DNA of 64,000 nucleotides from Dehalococcoides mccartyi CG5 (GCF_000830885.1 NZ_CP006951.1:1-64000), one strand, 5' to 3'; counted from the first letter of the stretch, positions 51,416 to 61,866 are shown. Notes: generated by a model not told the origin, from the sequence alone. Numbers and translations: made by a program.

Positions 51416-53890
51416 ATGTCTAGCAGATTTGATAAATTTTCCGAAAGAGCGCGCCGGGTTCTTACCTATGCACAGGAAGAAGCCCAGAGCCTTAACCATA
51501 ACTACATCGGCACTGAGCATATACTGCTGGGGCTGGTGAGAGAAGAAGAAGGCGTGGCCGCCCGGGTGCTGGTGAATATGGACGTAAACCTGGCCAAGGT
51601 ACGTTCGACTGTTGAATTTATACTGGGACGGGGTGAACACCCTGCTACCTCTGAAACCGGTCTTACCTCCAGAGCCAAAAAGGTAATCGAGCTGGGTATT
51701 GATGAAGCCAGAAATCTGGGCCATAACTACATTGGCACTGAGCATTTGCTTTTAGGCCTTCTGCGTGAAGGTGAAGGGGCGGCTGCCGGTGTGCTTGAGA
51801 GTTTTGGGGTTACAGTTGAAAAGGTGCGCACCGAAGTAGGGCGTATCTTGAATCAGGGTTTAAACAAACCTAAAACCAGCCGGACAACCCCCAGCCGAAC
51901 CCCCCAGCTGGACCAGTTAGGTTTTGACCTGACGGCCGCAGCCAAGGCTGGTAAGCTTGACCCGGTTATCGGGCGTTCCAAAGAAATAGAACGGGTAGTC
52001 CAGATTCTTTCCCGCCGTACCAAAAATAACCCTGCGCTTATAGGCGAACCTGGCGTAGGAAAAACCTCCATTGTGGAGGGGCTGGCCCAGCGCATTGTTT
52101 CGGGTGACGTACCGGAAACTCTGGAACAGAAGCATATAATCTCACTGGACGTGGCCTCACTGGTGGCCGGTACCAAATACCGGGGTGAATTTGAGGAACG
52201 GCTTAAGAAGGTTATTGAGGAGATTAAAAATGCAGGAAACATAATCCTGTTTATAGACGAATTCCACACCATGGTGGGAGCCGGTGCTGCCGAGGGGGCA
52301 GTAGATGCCGCCAATATCCTCAAGCCTTCACTGGCCAGAGGTGAGGTGCAGGTTATCGGTGCGACCACTCTGGATGATTTCCGTAAGTATGTTGAGCGTG
52401 ATGCCGCACTTGAGAGACGCTTCCAGCCGGTACTGGTTGAAGAACCGGCCATAGAAGATACACTGAGCATTCTCAGGGGTATAAAAGAACGCTATGAGGA
52501 GCATCATAAGCTTATCATCAGCGATGAAGCTATTATCGCTGCTGCCAATATGGCTGCCAGATATATACCTGACCGCTTTTTGCCGGACAAGGCTATAGAT
52601 TTGGTTGACGAAGCTGCATCACGGGTGCGGATAAAGAAACGCACCAAGCCGGTCTCTTTGAAAGAGATGAAAGCTATAGAAGACAGCTACCGCCGGGATA
52701 AAGAAGCCGCTCTGGCTACCCAGCAGTACGACTATGCTTCCGAACTCCGCGAGCGTGAGCTTCAGATAGCTGAAAAGATACGCCGCATGGAAGATGAATG
52801 GCAGACCGAACAGGCTATGGACAAGCCGGTGGTGGGCGAAGAAGATATTGCTCAGGTAGTCAGTATGTGGACAGGTGTCCCTCTGGTACAGCTTACCGGT
52901 GACGAAACCGAACGCCTTCTCCATATGGAAGATGCTTTGCACGAGCGGATTATCGGCCAGGAAGAGGCTATTGTTACCATATCCAAGGCTGTCAGGCGGG
53001 CACGGGCCGGTCTTAAAGATCCCCGTCACCCCATTGGCAACTTTGTTTTCCTTGGACCTACCGGCGTGGGTAAAACCGAATTGGCACGGGCGCTTGCCCA
53101 GTTTATGTTCGGTTCGGAAGACTCTTTGGTTCGGCTGGATATGTCCGAATTTATGGAAAAATTCGCTGTATCCCGTCTGGTGGGTGCACCCCCCGGATAT
53201 GTGGGCTATGATGAGGGCGGCCAGCTGACGGAAGCTGTTCGCCGCAAGTCATATTGCCTGATACTGCTGGACGAAATAGAAAAAGCTCATCCTGACGTTT
53301 TTAATATTCTCCTTCAGATATTTGATGACGGCCACCTGACAGATGCCAAGGGCAGGCGGGTGGACTTCAGGAATACCATTATCATCATGACCTCAAACAT
53401 TGGGGCTGAACTTATCCGCAAGGGTAGCGGGACTATCGGATTTGCCACTCAGACAGACGAATCAAAGGCCCAGCAGACCAATTTTGAGCACATGAAAGAC
53501 AAGCTGCTGGGTGAGCTTAAAAAGAGTTTCCGTCCGGAGTTTTTAAACCGTATTGACAGTGTGGTGGTCTTCCACTCGCTAAATAAAGAGCAGATTCGCA
53601 GTATTGTTGACCTGATGCTCAAGAGTGTGGTCAAGCAGATGGCTGAAAAGGGCATCGGGCTTGAGGTGACCGAATCTGCTAAGGACTTGCTGGGCAAGAA
53701 GGGTTATGATGAGGTTTATGGTGCCAGGCCTCTGCGCCGCACTATCCAGACCATGATAGAAGACCGCTTGTCTGAAGACTTGCTGCGGGCTAAATTTAAA
53801 GCCGGGGATAAAGTAATAGTGGATACTGCCGAAGACGAAATAATTGTCCGGCTGGCCGAACCGGCTGAGCTTAGTCAGGCTACTCCTTAA
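51416..53890 (+). CDS. clpC: Class I AAA+ chaperone/unfoldase ClpC
   Basis: 824-aa Clp unfoldase that feeds ClpP and assists protein quality control. Two N-terminal Clp_N repeats ([29 protein letters not shown], and again near 80), D1 with [14 protein letters not shown] near 200, a UVR/middle coiled coil region near 420-450 ([20 protein letters not shown]), and D2 with [14 protein letters not shown] near 545. The C-terminal [21 protein letters not shown] is typical. The Shine-Dalgarno is weak (GTGAAAG). Opens the run clpC-radA-ispD-ispF-cysS. Confidence 0.97.
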   Translation: MSSRFDKFSERARRVLTYAQEEAQSLNHNYIGTEHILLGLVREEEGVAARVLVNMDVNLAKVRSTVEFILGRGEHPATSETGLTSRAKKVIELGIDEARNLGHNYIGTEHLLLGLLREGEGAAAGVLESFGVTVEKVRTEVGRILNQGLNKPKTSRTTPSRTPQLDQLGFDLTAAAKAGKLDPVIGRSKEIERVVQILSRRTKNNPALIGEPGVGKTSIVEGLAQRIVSGDVPETLEQKHIISLDVASLVAGTKYRGEFEERLKKVIEEIKNAGNIILFIDEFHTMVGAGAAEGAVDAANILKPSLARGEVQVIGATTLDDFRKYVERDAALERRFQPVLVEEPAIEDTLSILRGIKERYEEHHKLIISDEAIIAAANMAARYIPDRFLPDKAIDLVDEAASRVRIKKRTKPVSLKEMKAIEDSYRRDKEAALATQQYDYASELRERELQIAEKIRRMEDEWQTEQAMDKPVVGEEDIAQVVSMWTGVPLVQLTGDETERLLHMEDALHERIIGQEEAIVTISKAVRRARAGLKDPRHPIGNFVFLGPTGVGKTELARALAQFMFGSEDSLVRLDMSEFMEKFAVSRLVGAPPGYVGYDEGGQLTEAVRRKSYCLILLDEIEKAHPDVFNILLQIFDDGHLTDAKGRRVDFRNTIIIMTSNIGAELIRKGSGTIGFATQTDESKAQQTNFEHMKDKLLGELKKSFRPEFLNRIDSVVVFHSLNKEQIRSIVDLMLKSVVKQMAEKGIGLEVTESAKDLLGKKGYDEVYGARPLRRTIQTMIEDRLSEDLLRAKFKAGDKVIVDTAEDEIIVRLAEPAELSQATP

Positions 53891-53917
53891 GGGCGGGTAC
53901 CGGTAACGGATTAGTTT

Positions 53918-53944
53918 AAGGGGAGTTTTAAGACTCCCCTTTTT
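53918..53944 (+). terminator. clpC terminator
   Basis: 9-bp stem AAGGGGAGT/ACTCCCCTT, 6-nt loop, then TTTT-GTTT. Confidence 0.85.
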
Positions 53945-54336
53945 GTTTAGGGTAAAATAAAAATGATTAGCTGGGTAAGCCTGTCCTGCCGGGTAAGTAG
54001 CAAACGCTGGTTTGTCCGTTAAGCGAAGAGCTAAAAAACAAACTCCGAAATAGTTTACTCCTTATGGGGTGGGCATAGGGGTTACTGTCAGCCTTAGCCT
54101 GACGCATGGGCTTATGCTGCCTGCCAGCCTTTGAAAGCGGTCCGCCTATTACCTTTTGCGGGGGGGGTGCTGGCAGCGCCTAGGCAGAGCTTTTACCGGG
54201 CGGCATATTTTATCAAGGCGGTTGTCTGGCAGTAATCCTTTTTTACAAAGTGTATATTCGCCGGAATATCTGAGGTAAACTAAGGGGCAGGTACGCCCTT
54301 GCTTTAGCGGATTAAATTGTGTAAAGTCTTCTGTAT
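53945..54336. other. GC-rich structured spacer before radA
   Basis: About 390 bp with no credible ORF. It can fold extensively: CTGCC-TGCCAGC (54117-54128) pairs with GCTGGCA (54169-54175) and GGCAG (54183-54187) around a 7-nt bulge; GTCAG/CTGAC and GCAT/ATGC pairs precede it. It has a run of eight G (54160-54167) and ends with CTTTTTT at 54237. I tested SRP RNA, RNase P RNA and tmRNA signatures by eye and saw none. It may be a non-coding RNA or the radA leader. Confidence 0.4.
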
Positions 54337-55731
54337 ATGGATAAAAGCCGTAATGTTTATATCTGTTCCAACTGCGGACATGAGAGCCTGAAGTGGCTGG
54401 GGCGTTGCCCCGGCTGTCAGGAATGGAATACTCTTGAAGAAACAACAATTGCTGCACCTCTCGGGCGTAAAAATGCACCTGCCCGGGTTATCAGCCCGGC
54501 AGCCGAGCTTTCCAGTCTGAATGCATCAGATACTACCCGCCGGAGTCTATCTATTTCAGAGTTCAACCGGGTTTTGGGCGGTGGAATAGTGCCGGGTTCA
54601 CTGATGCTTTTAGGGGGTGAACCGGGTATCGGCAAATCCACGCTCCTTCTTCAGGTGGCTGCCTCGGTAGCCCAGAGCGGCGGCAAAGTGGTATATGTTT
54701 CCGGGGAAGAGAACCCCGCCCAGATAAAAATGCGCGCTCAGCGTCTGGGTATCAGCGGCGAGGGGCTTTTCCTTATGGCTGAGACAGACCTTAATGCCAT
54801 TCTAGCCCAGCTTTCAGTCCTCTGCCCGTCATTGGTTGTTATAGACTCTATCCAGACTGTATTCCTGCCTGAGCTTGAGGCCGCACCCGGTGCTATAAAT
54901 CAGGTGCGTGAATCAGCCCTCCGCCTGATGCAGTGGGCTAAGAACAGCGGTGCCAGCGTATTTATTGCCGCCCATGTTACCAAAGAGGGCAACATCGCCG
55001 GGCCGCGCATACTGGAACATATAGTAGATGTGGTCATGTACTTTGAGGGCGAGTCCCAGAGTGCTTACCGTTTGATACGTTCGGTCAAAAACCGCTTCGG
55101 TTCTACCAACGAAGTAGGCATATTTGAAATGAAAAGTGAAGGATTGGTGGAAGTAGCCAATCCCTCGCAGATATTTTTATCTAATCGGCAGGCAAACACT
55201 GTTGGTTCAGCTGTAACAGCAGTGCTGGAGGGTAGCCGCCCTTTACTGGTAGAGGTGCAGGCACTCACCAATACCACCAGTTTCGGCCAGCCGCGCCGCA
55301 CGGCCAACGGGGTAGATTTTAACCGTACTATTATGATAGCCGCTGTTCTTTCCAAACGCCTTTCCATGCGGCTGGGTACCCAGGACATAATAGTAAATGC
55401 CACCGGCGGTATTCGTCTGGACGAGCCGGCCGCAGATTTGGCTATTGCTTTGGCCATTGCCTCCAGTTACCGTGATATCGGGGTCTGCCCGGAAACCATA
55501 GCACTGGGTGAGATTGGCCTTTCAGGGGAACTGAGGACAATCCCTCATTTGGAAAGACGTCTTTCCGAGGCCAGCCGTTTGGGTTTTACGAGGGCTTTGG
55601 TACCTGCCGGTGCTAATTGCCAGAATATAAATATAAATGGTATCCAGATTATTGCGGTTTCAACTGTCAAAGAGGCTATTAAACTGGCGCTTACCGGGGT
55701 AAAAACGGAGACCGAAGATGTTTTTGAATGA
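54337..55731 (+). CDS. radA: DNA repair protein RadA (Sms)
   Basis: Recombination helper. C4 zinc finger [23 protein letters not shown] at the N-terminus, RecA-like P-loop [16 protein letters not shown] near 90, RadA-specific KNRFG ([12 protein letters not shown] near 247) and a C-terminal Lon-protease-like domain ([23 protein letters not shown]). 464 aa. Follows clpC across a terminator and a structured spacer. Confidence 0.96.
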
Positions 55732-56401
55732 AAAAGTAGGGGCAGTTATTGTAGCTGCCGGTCAGAGCCGCCGAATGGAGGGGCAGGACAAGATTTTTGC
55801 CCTTCTGGCGGGTAAACCTGTTTTGGCTCACACGCTTTCGGTTTTTCAAGAATCCCCGCAGGTAGATGATATTGCTCTGGTTATGGCAGAACACAATATT
55901 GAAAAAGCCAAAGAGCTGGTTAAGGAATATAATTTCAGCAAGGTTATAGCCATTTGCTCCGGCGGGACACTCCGCCAGGACTCTGTCCGCTCAGGGCTGT
56001 CAGCCCTGTGTGACTGCGGCTGGATACTCATTCATGACGGGGCGCGCCCCCTGCTTGAGCCTGACTCTATACCCGAAGGGTTGGAAGCGGCTAAACTCTG
56101 CGGTTCGGCCATCGCGGCAGTACCCCTTAAAGATACCATTAAAGAAATATCCCCGGAAGGGCTGGTGGAAAAAACCCTGCCCAGAGAGAGGCTGATATCC
56201 GTCCAGACACCTCAGGTGTTTCGGGCAGATATTATCCAAAAAGCCTACCAGCGGGTGGGTATAATCGCCACTGACGATGCCCAACTGGTAGAAAAACTGA
56301 AGCTCCCAGTCAGGATATTCTCCGGCGCATGTGCTAATATAAAGATAACCACACCTGAAGACCTGCTTATGGCAGAAATACTGCTGAAGAAAGGACGGTG
56401 A
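55718..56401 (+). CDS. ispD: 2-C-methyl-D-erythritol 4-phosphate cytidylyltransferase
   Basis: Third step of the MEP isoprenoid pathway, forming CDP-ME. 227 aa, with the nucleotide-binding [27 protein letters not shown] near 105 and [12 protein letters not shown] near 165. Start codon overlaps the end of radA by 14 nt. Directly precedes ispF, so MEP steps 3 and 5 are coupled; ispE, the step between, is elsewhere. Confidence 0.96.
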
Positions 56402-56880
56402 GCATAATGCGTATTGGAAACGGTTATGATGTCCATCGTCTGGCACCGGGGCAGAAACTGGTGCTGGGCGGGGTGGAAATCCCCTTTGAATGCGGGCTTA
56501 TCGGCTGGAGTGATGCAGATGTGCTTACCCATGCCATTATGGATTCGCTTCTGGGAGCGGCGGCACTGGGGGATATAGGACTCTACTTCCCGCCGGGAGA
56601 CCCAAAGTACAAAGGCATATCTTCACTCAAACTTCTTGAACAGGTGACAGACTTGCTGGCTAAAAAAGGTTTTGGCATAATAAATGTAGATTCAGTTATA
56701 GTAGCGGAGGAACCAAAGCTACGCGGCCATATAGATACCATGCGCAAACACCTTGCCAAGGCCATGGGCATAGACCCCGGGCGGGTGGGGATTAAAGCCA
56801 GTACCTCGGAGCAACTCGGCTTTGTCGGCCGGCAGGAGGGAATGGTAGCTTGGGCGGTGGCCCTCGTAGATGAAAAATAG
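56398..56880 (+). CDS. ispF: 2-C-methyl-D-erythritol 2,4-cyclodiphosphate synthase
   Basis: Fifth step of the MEP pathway. [11 protein letters not shown] (metal Asp/His), [31 protein letters not shown], and [24 protein letters not shown]. 157-160 aa. The GTG overlaps the ispD stop (GTGA); an ATG three codons later is equally possible. Confidence 0.96.
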
Positions 56881-56883
56881 ACT

Positions 56884-58257
56884 ATGAAAATATATAACAC
56901 TTTATCCGGCAAGCTGGAAAAATTCGTCCCTCTGGAAAACGGCAAAGTCAAAATGTATGTCTGCGGCATTACCCCGCAGTCAGAGCCGCATATCGGCCAC
57001 GCCATGAGCTATATAAACTTTGACGTAATCCGCCGCTACCTTACCTATAAAGGTTATCGGGTAAAATATATCCAGAACTTTACCGATATAGATGATAAAA
57101 TAATAGCCAAGGCCAATGCCCAAGGCATAGAGCCGTCTACTCTGGCAGAGCGTAATATCGGGGTGTTTCTGGACGCCATGGCTGCACTTAATATAACCCC
57201 GGCAGATTATTATCCCAGAGCCACTCAGGAAGTGCCCAAGATAATAGAAATGGTCTCCGGCCTTATAGAAAAAGGCTATGCTTATGCGGTAGGCGGCAGT
57301 GTCTACCTGCGGGTGCAGAAGGTGGACGGTTACGGCAAACTGTCCCATCGTACTCTGGAGCAGATGATGGCCGGTGCCCGGGTTGAAATTGATGAAGAAA
57401 AAGAATACCCCATGGATTTTGCCCTTTGGAAGGCCACCAAACCCGGCGAACCGTCTTGGGAAAGCCCTTGGGGACTGGGACGCCCCGGCTGGCATATTGA
57501 ATGTTCTGCCATGTCTCTTCGTTATCTGGGCGAGCAGATAGATATACACGGCGGCGGGCAGGATCTTATATTCCCCCATCATGAAAATGAAATAGCCCAG
57601 TCCGAGTGCTTCAGCGGGGTCAAACCCTTTGTTAAGTACTGGCTGCACAACGGACTTTTAAAACTCGGCGAAGAGAAAATGAGCAAATCACTGGGCAATC
57701 TGGTTACTATAAAAGAAGCCCTCAGCCGTTACTCGGCAGATGCTCTGCGGATTTTTGTGCTCAGTTCCAGCTACCGTAATCCGCTTACTTACTCTGAAGA
57801 AGCTCTGGAAGCGGCTGAAAAAGGGGCGGAACGTCTGCGTCAGACAGCTGCCCGTAAGGATAATCCCCAGTTTAAAGAAACCGCGGTGGATACCAAGGCA
57901 TATCGTGAGCGTTTTACCCAGTATATGGACAATGACTTTAATACTTCGGCTGCTCTGGCTACTATCTTTGACCTTAGCCGCGAATTAAACCGTATAGAGG
58001 GCGAGGCTGGTAAAAGCACTGACGGCCAAAAGCTATTTAAAGAACTGGCGGATATACTTGGACTTAGTCTGATAGTAGCAGAGTCCAAAACCGGTACAGA
58101 CGTTGCTCCTTTTATAGAGCTGCTGATAGAACTCAGAAAAGACCTGCGGGTGGCAAAGCAGTACCAGCTGGCAGACAAAATCCGTACCAGTCTGGATACA
58201 GCCGGGATACTTCTGGAAGACTCTGCTGGTGGCACTGTTTGGAAAGTAAAAAAATAA
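56884..58257 (+). CDS. cysS: Cysteinyl-tRNA synthetase
   Basis: 457-aa class I synthetase. [18 protein letters not shown] (zinc Cys and HIGH), [21 protein letters not shown] and [20 protein letters not shown] (zinc ligands), and [10 protein letters not shown] near 265. It starts 3 nt after ispF. This closes the clpC-radA-ispD-ispF-cysS run. Confidence 0.97.
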
Positions 58258-58319
58258 AATAACCGGGAAATTCAGGGTTAAATACTCGCCCTGTATTTTT
58301 ATTATAAAGCTAAAAAAAG

Positions 58320-58348
58320 TTGCACTTAGTGACCATTTATGATAGATT
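58320..58348 (+). promoter_or_regulatory. Promoter of tRNA-Ala
   Basis: TTGCAC, 17-bp spacer, TAGATT; predicted start ~58355, 8 nt before the mature tRNA. Confidence 0.5.
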
Positions 58349-58350
58349 AT

Positions 58351-59979
58351 CTATCTGTTGCTGGGGCCGTAGTTCACTTGGGAGAACGTTTGACTGGCAG
58401 TCAAAAGGTAGAGGGTTCGAATCCCTCCGGCTCCACCAAAGGTATCAATAGGTAGAACTTCCCTTCTTCTGTTAGTTCCCGGTAGCGGCAGGGTATATTT
58501 CAAGCTCACATTACGGCTATCTGTTTCAATCTTCTTAACAAAAGTCTTTAAGAAAGTCTTGCAGTCGGTTATCTCCGATTCGTTAAGCAGCTGTTTAAGG
58601 TCATTTGCATAGGCTTTAACCATCCCAAGATTAAAATTGTCGTCACTATCAGCTACCATCTCAGCTTCAGCTAATACCCTGGACTTTTCAAGTTTAGACT
58701 GCCGTTCCCTAAGCTCTCTTATCCGGGGCGCCAGATCGTCATAATTTAACTTGCCGCTTTCAATAGCCTCATACAGGCGGTTTAACCTCTGTCTGATATC
58801 ATCCAGTTCGGCATCCAAAACGGCCAGCTTTTCCTTATGATGGCTGGAAGTTGATTCAAGTTCCTCATTGACCTGTTTTACTAGTTCCTCCAGATTTTCT
58901 TCGGTTAATACCTTGGACTTTATTTGCTTAATAACAGCTGATTCCAATTTTGTTTTAGGTATTGCCTGGCAGTTACAGACCCCGTTTCCCTGTTTAAACT
59001 TCCGGTTACACTGATAGTACGCATACTGGCCTGATTTGGCACTGTGCCCGGTCAGAGCCGCACCACAGGAGCAAAAAGCCATTCCGCTTAACAGGTACTG
59101 GCTGGGTACTGTCCGGGGGTGGGTATTTTTAGGCTGGCGGGAGACCATGCTCTGCTGGATACGCTGGAAAGTTTCCTTGTCTATAATACCCGGCCAGGCA
59201 TTTTCTAACCGCACTGCCTCTTCATTTTTAGCCAGACCTTGGCTGGGTCTGGCTCCCCATACCAGAGTGCCTGTATAGGCTTCATTGCAGAGTATCTTAT
59301 GAACCGTCGTCCTGCCCCAGGGTTTACCTGCCTTAGTTATATATTCTTCCCGGTTGAGAATATTGGCTATTTCTTTACAGCCCTTGCCTTTATCCGCCAG
59401 AGCAAATATGTATCTTACGGTTTTAACTCCCGGAGAGGTATCCGCTTCGGGGGCAAGTTTATTCCGTTGCTTTGGGCCATCCTTCACTTTTACAAGTTCA
59501 TATCCTAAAGGCGGCTGGCTTCCGTTATAAAATCCCCTGAGGGCATTTTCTTTCATTCCCCGCTTTATATCCTGCCCTAAGTTGGCTGAATAAAATTCGT
59601 CCAGAGACTCTATTATTCCTTCCATCAGCTTGCCGGTGGGTGAATCGTCAAGGGGTTCGTTTATGGAGATGACTTTAATGCCCTTTTTCTGAAGCAGTAG
59701 TTTATAGGTAATAGAGTCAGCCCGGTTACGGGCAAAGCGATTAAGTTTCCAGACTAATATAGCTTCGAAAGGTGGTATGGATGACTTGGACATGGCTATC
59801 ATCCGTTTAAATTCAGGTCTGGCGGCAGTCCGCCCGCTTTCAGCCTCATCTATAAATTCATAAGTAATCTGATAGTTATTTTTTCCGGCATAATCCCTAA
59901 GTGCCCTTAACTGGGCGGCAATGGATAATTCTACGTCCTGAGCTTCGCTGGATACCCTGGCGTAAAGTGCGACTTTCAT
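58351..59979 (-). CDS. Large serine recombinase (integrase)
   Basis: 542-aa site-specific recombinase. N-terminal catalytic domain has YARVSSEAQ with nucleophile Ser10, and ILVWKLNRFARN near 78; a recombinase domain follows (VRYIFALADKGKGCKEIANILN), then a zinc ribbon (FCSCGAALTGHSAKSGQYAYYQCNRK) and a coiled coil. The start ATG has AAAGGAGCGGG upstream; an upstream extension is not needed. The final ~28 residues (GGAGGIRTLYLLTASQTF...) are the antisense reading of tRNA-Ala, and the stop lies past the tRNA start. The 310-aa gene overlaps its start by 4 nt (ATGA). Confidence 0.93.
   Translation of the reverse strand: MKVALYARVSSEAQDVELSIAAQLRALRDYAGKNNYQITYEFIDEAESGRTAARPEFKRMIAMSKSSIPPFEAILVWKLNRFARNRADSITYKLLLQKKGIKVISINEPLDDSPTGKLMEGIIESLDEFYSANLGQDIKRGMKENALRGFYNGSQPPLGYELVKVKDGPKQRNKLAPEADTSPGVKTVRYIFALADKGKGCKEIANILNREEYITKAGKPWGRTTVHKILCNEAYTGTLVWGARPSQGLAKNEEAVRLENAWPGIIDKETFQRIQQSMVSRQPKNTHPRTVPSQYLLSGMAFCSCGAALTGHSAKSGQYAYYQCNRKFKQGNGVCNCQAIPKTKLESAVIKQIKSKVLTEENLEELVKQVNEELESTSSHHKEKLAVLDAELDDIRQRLNRLYEAIESGKLNYDDLAPRIRELRERQSKLEKSRVLAEAEMVADSDDNFNLGMVKAYANDLKQLLNESEITDCKTFLKTFVKKIETDSRNVSLKYTLPLPGTNRRREVLPIDTFGGAGGIRTLYLLTASQTFSQVNYGPSNR
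58363..58438 (+). tRNA. tRNA-Ala (GGC)
   Basis: 76-nt cloverleaf: acceptor GGGGCCG/CGGCTCC, anticodon arm TTTGA-CTGGCAG-TCAAA with anticodon GGC, T arm GAGGG-TTCGAAT-CCCTC, and encoded CCA. The G3:U70 wobble pair, identity element for alanine, is present. The mobile element recombinase begins right after its 3' end, so this tRNA is the probable integration site. Confidence 0.97.
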
Positions 59980-60908
59980 TTCCCGCTCCTTTGGCCTTTT
60001 AAGCGACGGCAAACATCGCATTCCCCTGGCAGAAAATTGGTTAAAATCAGAGTTTGAATATCTCTCTTAAGGGTTTGTGTTTCCATTCCAAGTTGTTTAT
60101 AGGCTTCCCGTATGTATGTGAATTTTTTCAAATTATCGATGCTTAATAATTTGGTTATTGCTTCCAGACATGCCTCTTCAGCGCCTGGGCAGCTTAATAA
60201 AGTGGTACCCGGTTTTATTATTATTTCCCCCCGGTTCTTATTAATTTGTAACCTTTCAACTGCTTTTTCAAGTATTGTGCGATCATTTAGAAGTATGAAT
60301 TTAAAGCTGTTTTTACATATAAAATCAAGCAAAATACCCTTCTCATCCCTTGCTTCTGCGCATACTTCTATCCCTACTTCTCTCCCCATTCTATCCATAC
60401 CTTCTACTAATTCTTTTCGGAAGAAGATACACCTATTTATATAGTTCTCGCATGCTGCTTTCCAACCTTTTAATGAAAAGAAGGTAAGGTTATGGTTTAA
60501 ATGCTGTTCAACAAGGGTGAAAAGAAGACTGTTTTCAAGTTCTAAATTAACGATAATATCTGTGGACGACTCAGGTTGCGTGGCAACTACTTTCCCTGCA
60601 TTAAATTCAATTTTATAAGTATCTTGGTCAAAATAAAACCGGGTATCGGGCTCCGGCAGGGCAATAGCCGCATCAAGTTCGTTTAAGGTGGCAAGGAGTT
60701 GTTCTTGGTGCTTGGTCAGTGCTGTTTTTAGTACCTCAAGTTCGGCTTGGTCAAAACGGCGTTCCGCTTGAGCTTCGGTTATATATTTGCGGATAGTCCT
60801 GATATCCCTACCTTTCCGTTGGGCTAAATGGGCTTCTGACCAGCCGCTCTCATATAAGTCAAGCCATTCGCGGGTTTCCTTAATAGACGGAGCCTTTTTT
60901 CTTGGCAT
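59976..60908 (-). CDS. Recombinase-coupled HTH protein of unknown function
   Basis: 310-aa protein coupled to the recombinase by ATGA. The N-terminus (SGWSEAHLAQRKGRDIRTIRKYITEAQAER) is a helix-turn-helix resembling resolvase- or transposase-type DNA binding. A coiled part follows (LEVLKTALTKHQEQLLATLNELDAAI), then an unrecognised domain with FICKNSFKFILLND and IIIKPGTTLLSCPGAEEACLEAI, ending with a CxxC pair (ECDVCRRLKG). It might direct recombination or regulate the element. No family is recognised. Confidence 0.7.
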   Translation of the reverse strand: MPRKKAPSIKETREWLDLYESGWSEAHLAQRKGRDIRTIRKYITEAQAERRFDQAELEVLKTALTKHQEQLLATLNELDAAIALPEPDTRFYFDQDTYKIEFNAGKVVATQPESSTDIIVNLELENSLLFTLVEQHLNHNLTFFSLKGWKAACENYINRCIFFRKELVEGMDRMGREVGIEVCAEARDEKGILLDFICKNSFKFILLNDRTILEKAVERLQINKNRGEIIIKPGTTLLSCPGAEEACLEAITKLLSIDNLKKFTYIREAYKQLGMETQTLKRDIQTLILTNFLPGECDVCRRLKGQRSGK

Positions 60909-61027
60909 ATTTTACCCCCTTGACAGCCTGATAAGTCTGCCTGTGATTCGTTATAACATAATTATATGCTCTTACCAATGCTAATTACAACTAATATATG
61001 TATTTTGCGGTTTGTTATTATGAATAT

Positions 61028-61156
61028 ATGGGCAGGAAAAAGACAGCCAAGGCAAATTCTATAGACCCCCAGACGATGAAGGGGCTAAAAATCCTTGCCC
61101 GGATAATTGTTCGACAGTACTTGATAGATAAAGGAAAAGCCCGCTCAAATGATTAA
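61028..61156 (+). CDS. 42-aa basic peptide divergent from recombinase operon
   Basis: Short ORF beginning MGRKKTAKANSIDPQTMKG, then KILARIIVRQYLIDKGKARSND. It is basic and helical. No Shine-Dalgarno; a possible TATTAT at 61016-61021 lies 6 nt before the ATG, so it could be leaderless. Its stop codon lies inside the loop of a strong hairpin. Small basic proteins are common recombination directionality factors, but that is a guess. Confidence 0.45.
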   Translation: MGRKKTAKANSIDPQTMKGLKILARIIVRQYLIDKGKARSND

Positions 61157-61173
61157 ATCCAGAGCGGGCTTTT
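61135..61173. terminator. Bidirectional terminator on the element
   Basis: 12-bp perfect stem AAAAGCCCGCTC/GAGCGGGCTTTT with a 15-nt loop that contains the TAA of the 42-aa ORF, followed by TTTT on plus and TTTTCC on minus. It serves the small ORF and the convergent 196-aa gene. Confidence 0.8.
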
Positions 61174-61187
61174 TAGCTGGACATTTG

Positions 61188-61778
61188 CTACTCGAAATAG
61201 AATACGATTGCGCACCTTTTAGATGCCGTCTTATCCTGATGCCAAAGTCTGAACTGATATGTGCCGGATTCGGTAGCATGGCAGCTAAGCACTGCCCGAT
61301 AGCCATTTTCATATCGCTCAACATTATATGAAGGTGTAACGCCAACCGGGCCTTTGTTTGTGTATTTGGATATTTCACAATTTAAATCTTGGCCTAAAGG
61401 TACATCACTATAGATAACAATTTTCAGGTTGTCTCCGGGAACCAGATAAAATACATCCGAAAAGTACATGCCGTATCTTGAGCCGGCATTATAAGGTTGA
61501 TGAGTTTCTGAATAATCATACTTATTCAGGTAATTGACTAATCTGTATGAATCATAAAAATCAAGAAAGACATACCCAGCCGCATACCGCCCGGATGTTT
61601 TAAGACCATCGAGTGTAAGGGGGGATTGGAGGATAGATTGCTTGGTCGGTATAGATCTGACAGCAGGGGCTGAATCATCTGAATCAGCCGAGTTTACAAA
61701 ATAAGCGACTGCATTCCATGCAAAAATCAACATGATAACCAGTAAAACAGCTTGGATTAATCTTGCGAGTGTTTTCAT
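61188..61778 (-). CDS. Membrane-anchored exported protein, unknown
   Basis: 196-aa protein: an N-terminal membrane helix (LIQAVLLVIMLIFAWNAVAYFV, res 7-28), then a polar exported part with beta-rich segments (GYVFLDFYDSYRLVNYL, YGMYFSDVFYLVPGDNLKIVIYSD, ATESGTYQFRLWHQ). Two Cys in the exported part (CEISK and LSCHATES) could form a disulfide. No family recognised. It diverges from the XRE gene, sharing the operator region. Confidence 0.6.
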   Translation of the reverse strand: MKTLARLIQAVLLVIMLIFAWNAVAYFVNSADSDDSAPAVRSIPTKQSILQSPLTLDGLKTSGRYAAGYVFLDFYDSYRLVNYLNKYDYSETHQPYNAGSRYGMYFSDVFYLVPGDNLKIVIYSDVPLGQDLNCEISKYTNKGPVGVTPSYNVERYENGYRAVLSCHATESGTYQFRLWHQDKTASKRCAIVFYFE

Positions 61779-61808
61779 TAAACTCCCCTAATACTTATAA
61801 ATGATACT

Positions 61809-61834
61809 TATAGTCTGTAGACCTATAGTCTACA
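61809..61834. promoter_or_regulatory. Tandem C-box-like operator
   Basis: Two TATAGTC direct repeats (61809-61815 and 61824-61830) 15 bp apart; the second is part of a palindrome TGTAGAC-CTATA-GTCTACA. GACCTATAGTC nearly equals the GACTnnnAGTC box of controller proteins in restriction-modification operons. A -10-like TATCAT (61841-61846) lies just after it. Probably the XRE protein binds here. Confidence 0.6.
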
Positions 61835-61866
61835 TCACCATATCATGTTGGTCAATAGGAATTTAT

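Noticed and set aside
53945-54240. RNase P RNA, SRP RNA or tmRNA in this spacer
   Set aside because: None of their conserved cores was recognised; left as a possible unknown RNA.
54149-54478. 109-codon minus-strand frame across the radA start
   Set aside because: It lies opposite the radA zinc finger and the structured spacer and has no ribosome-binding site.
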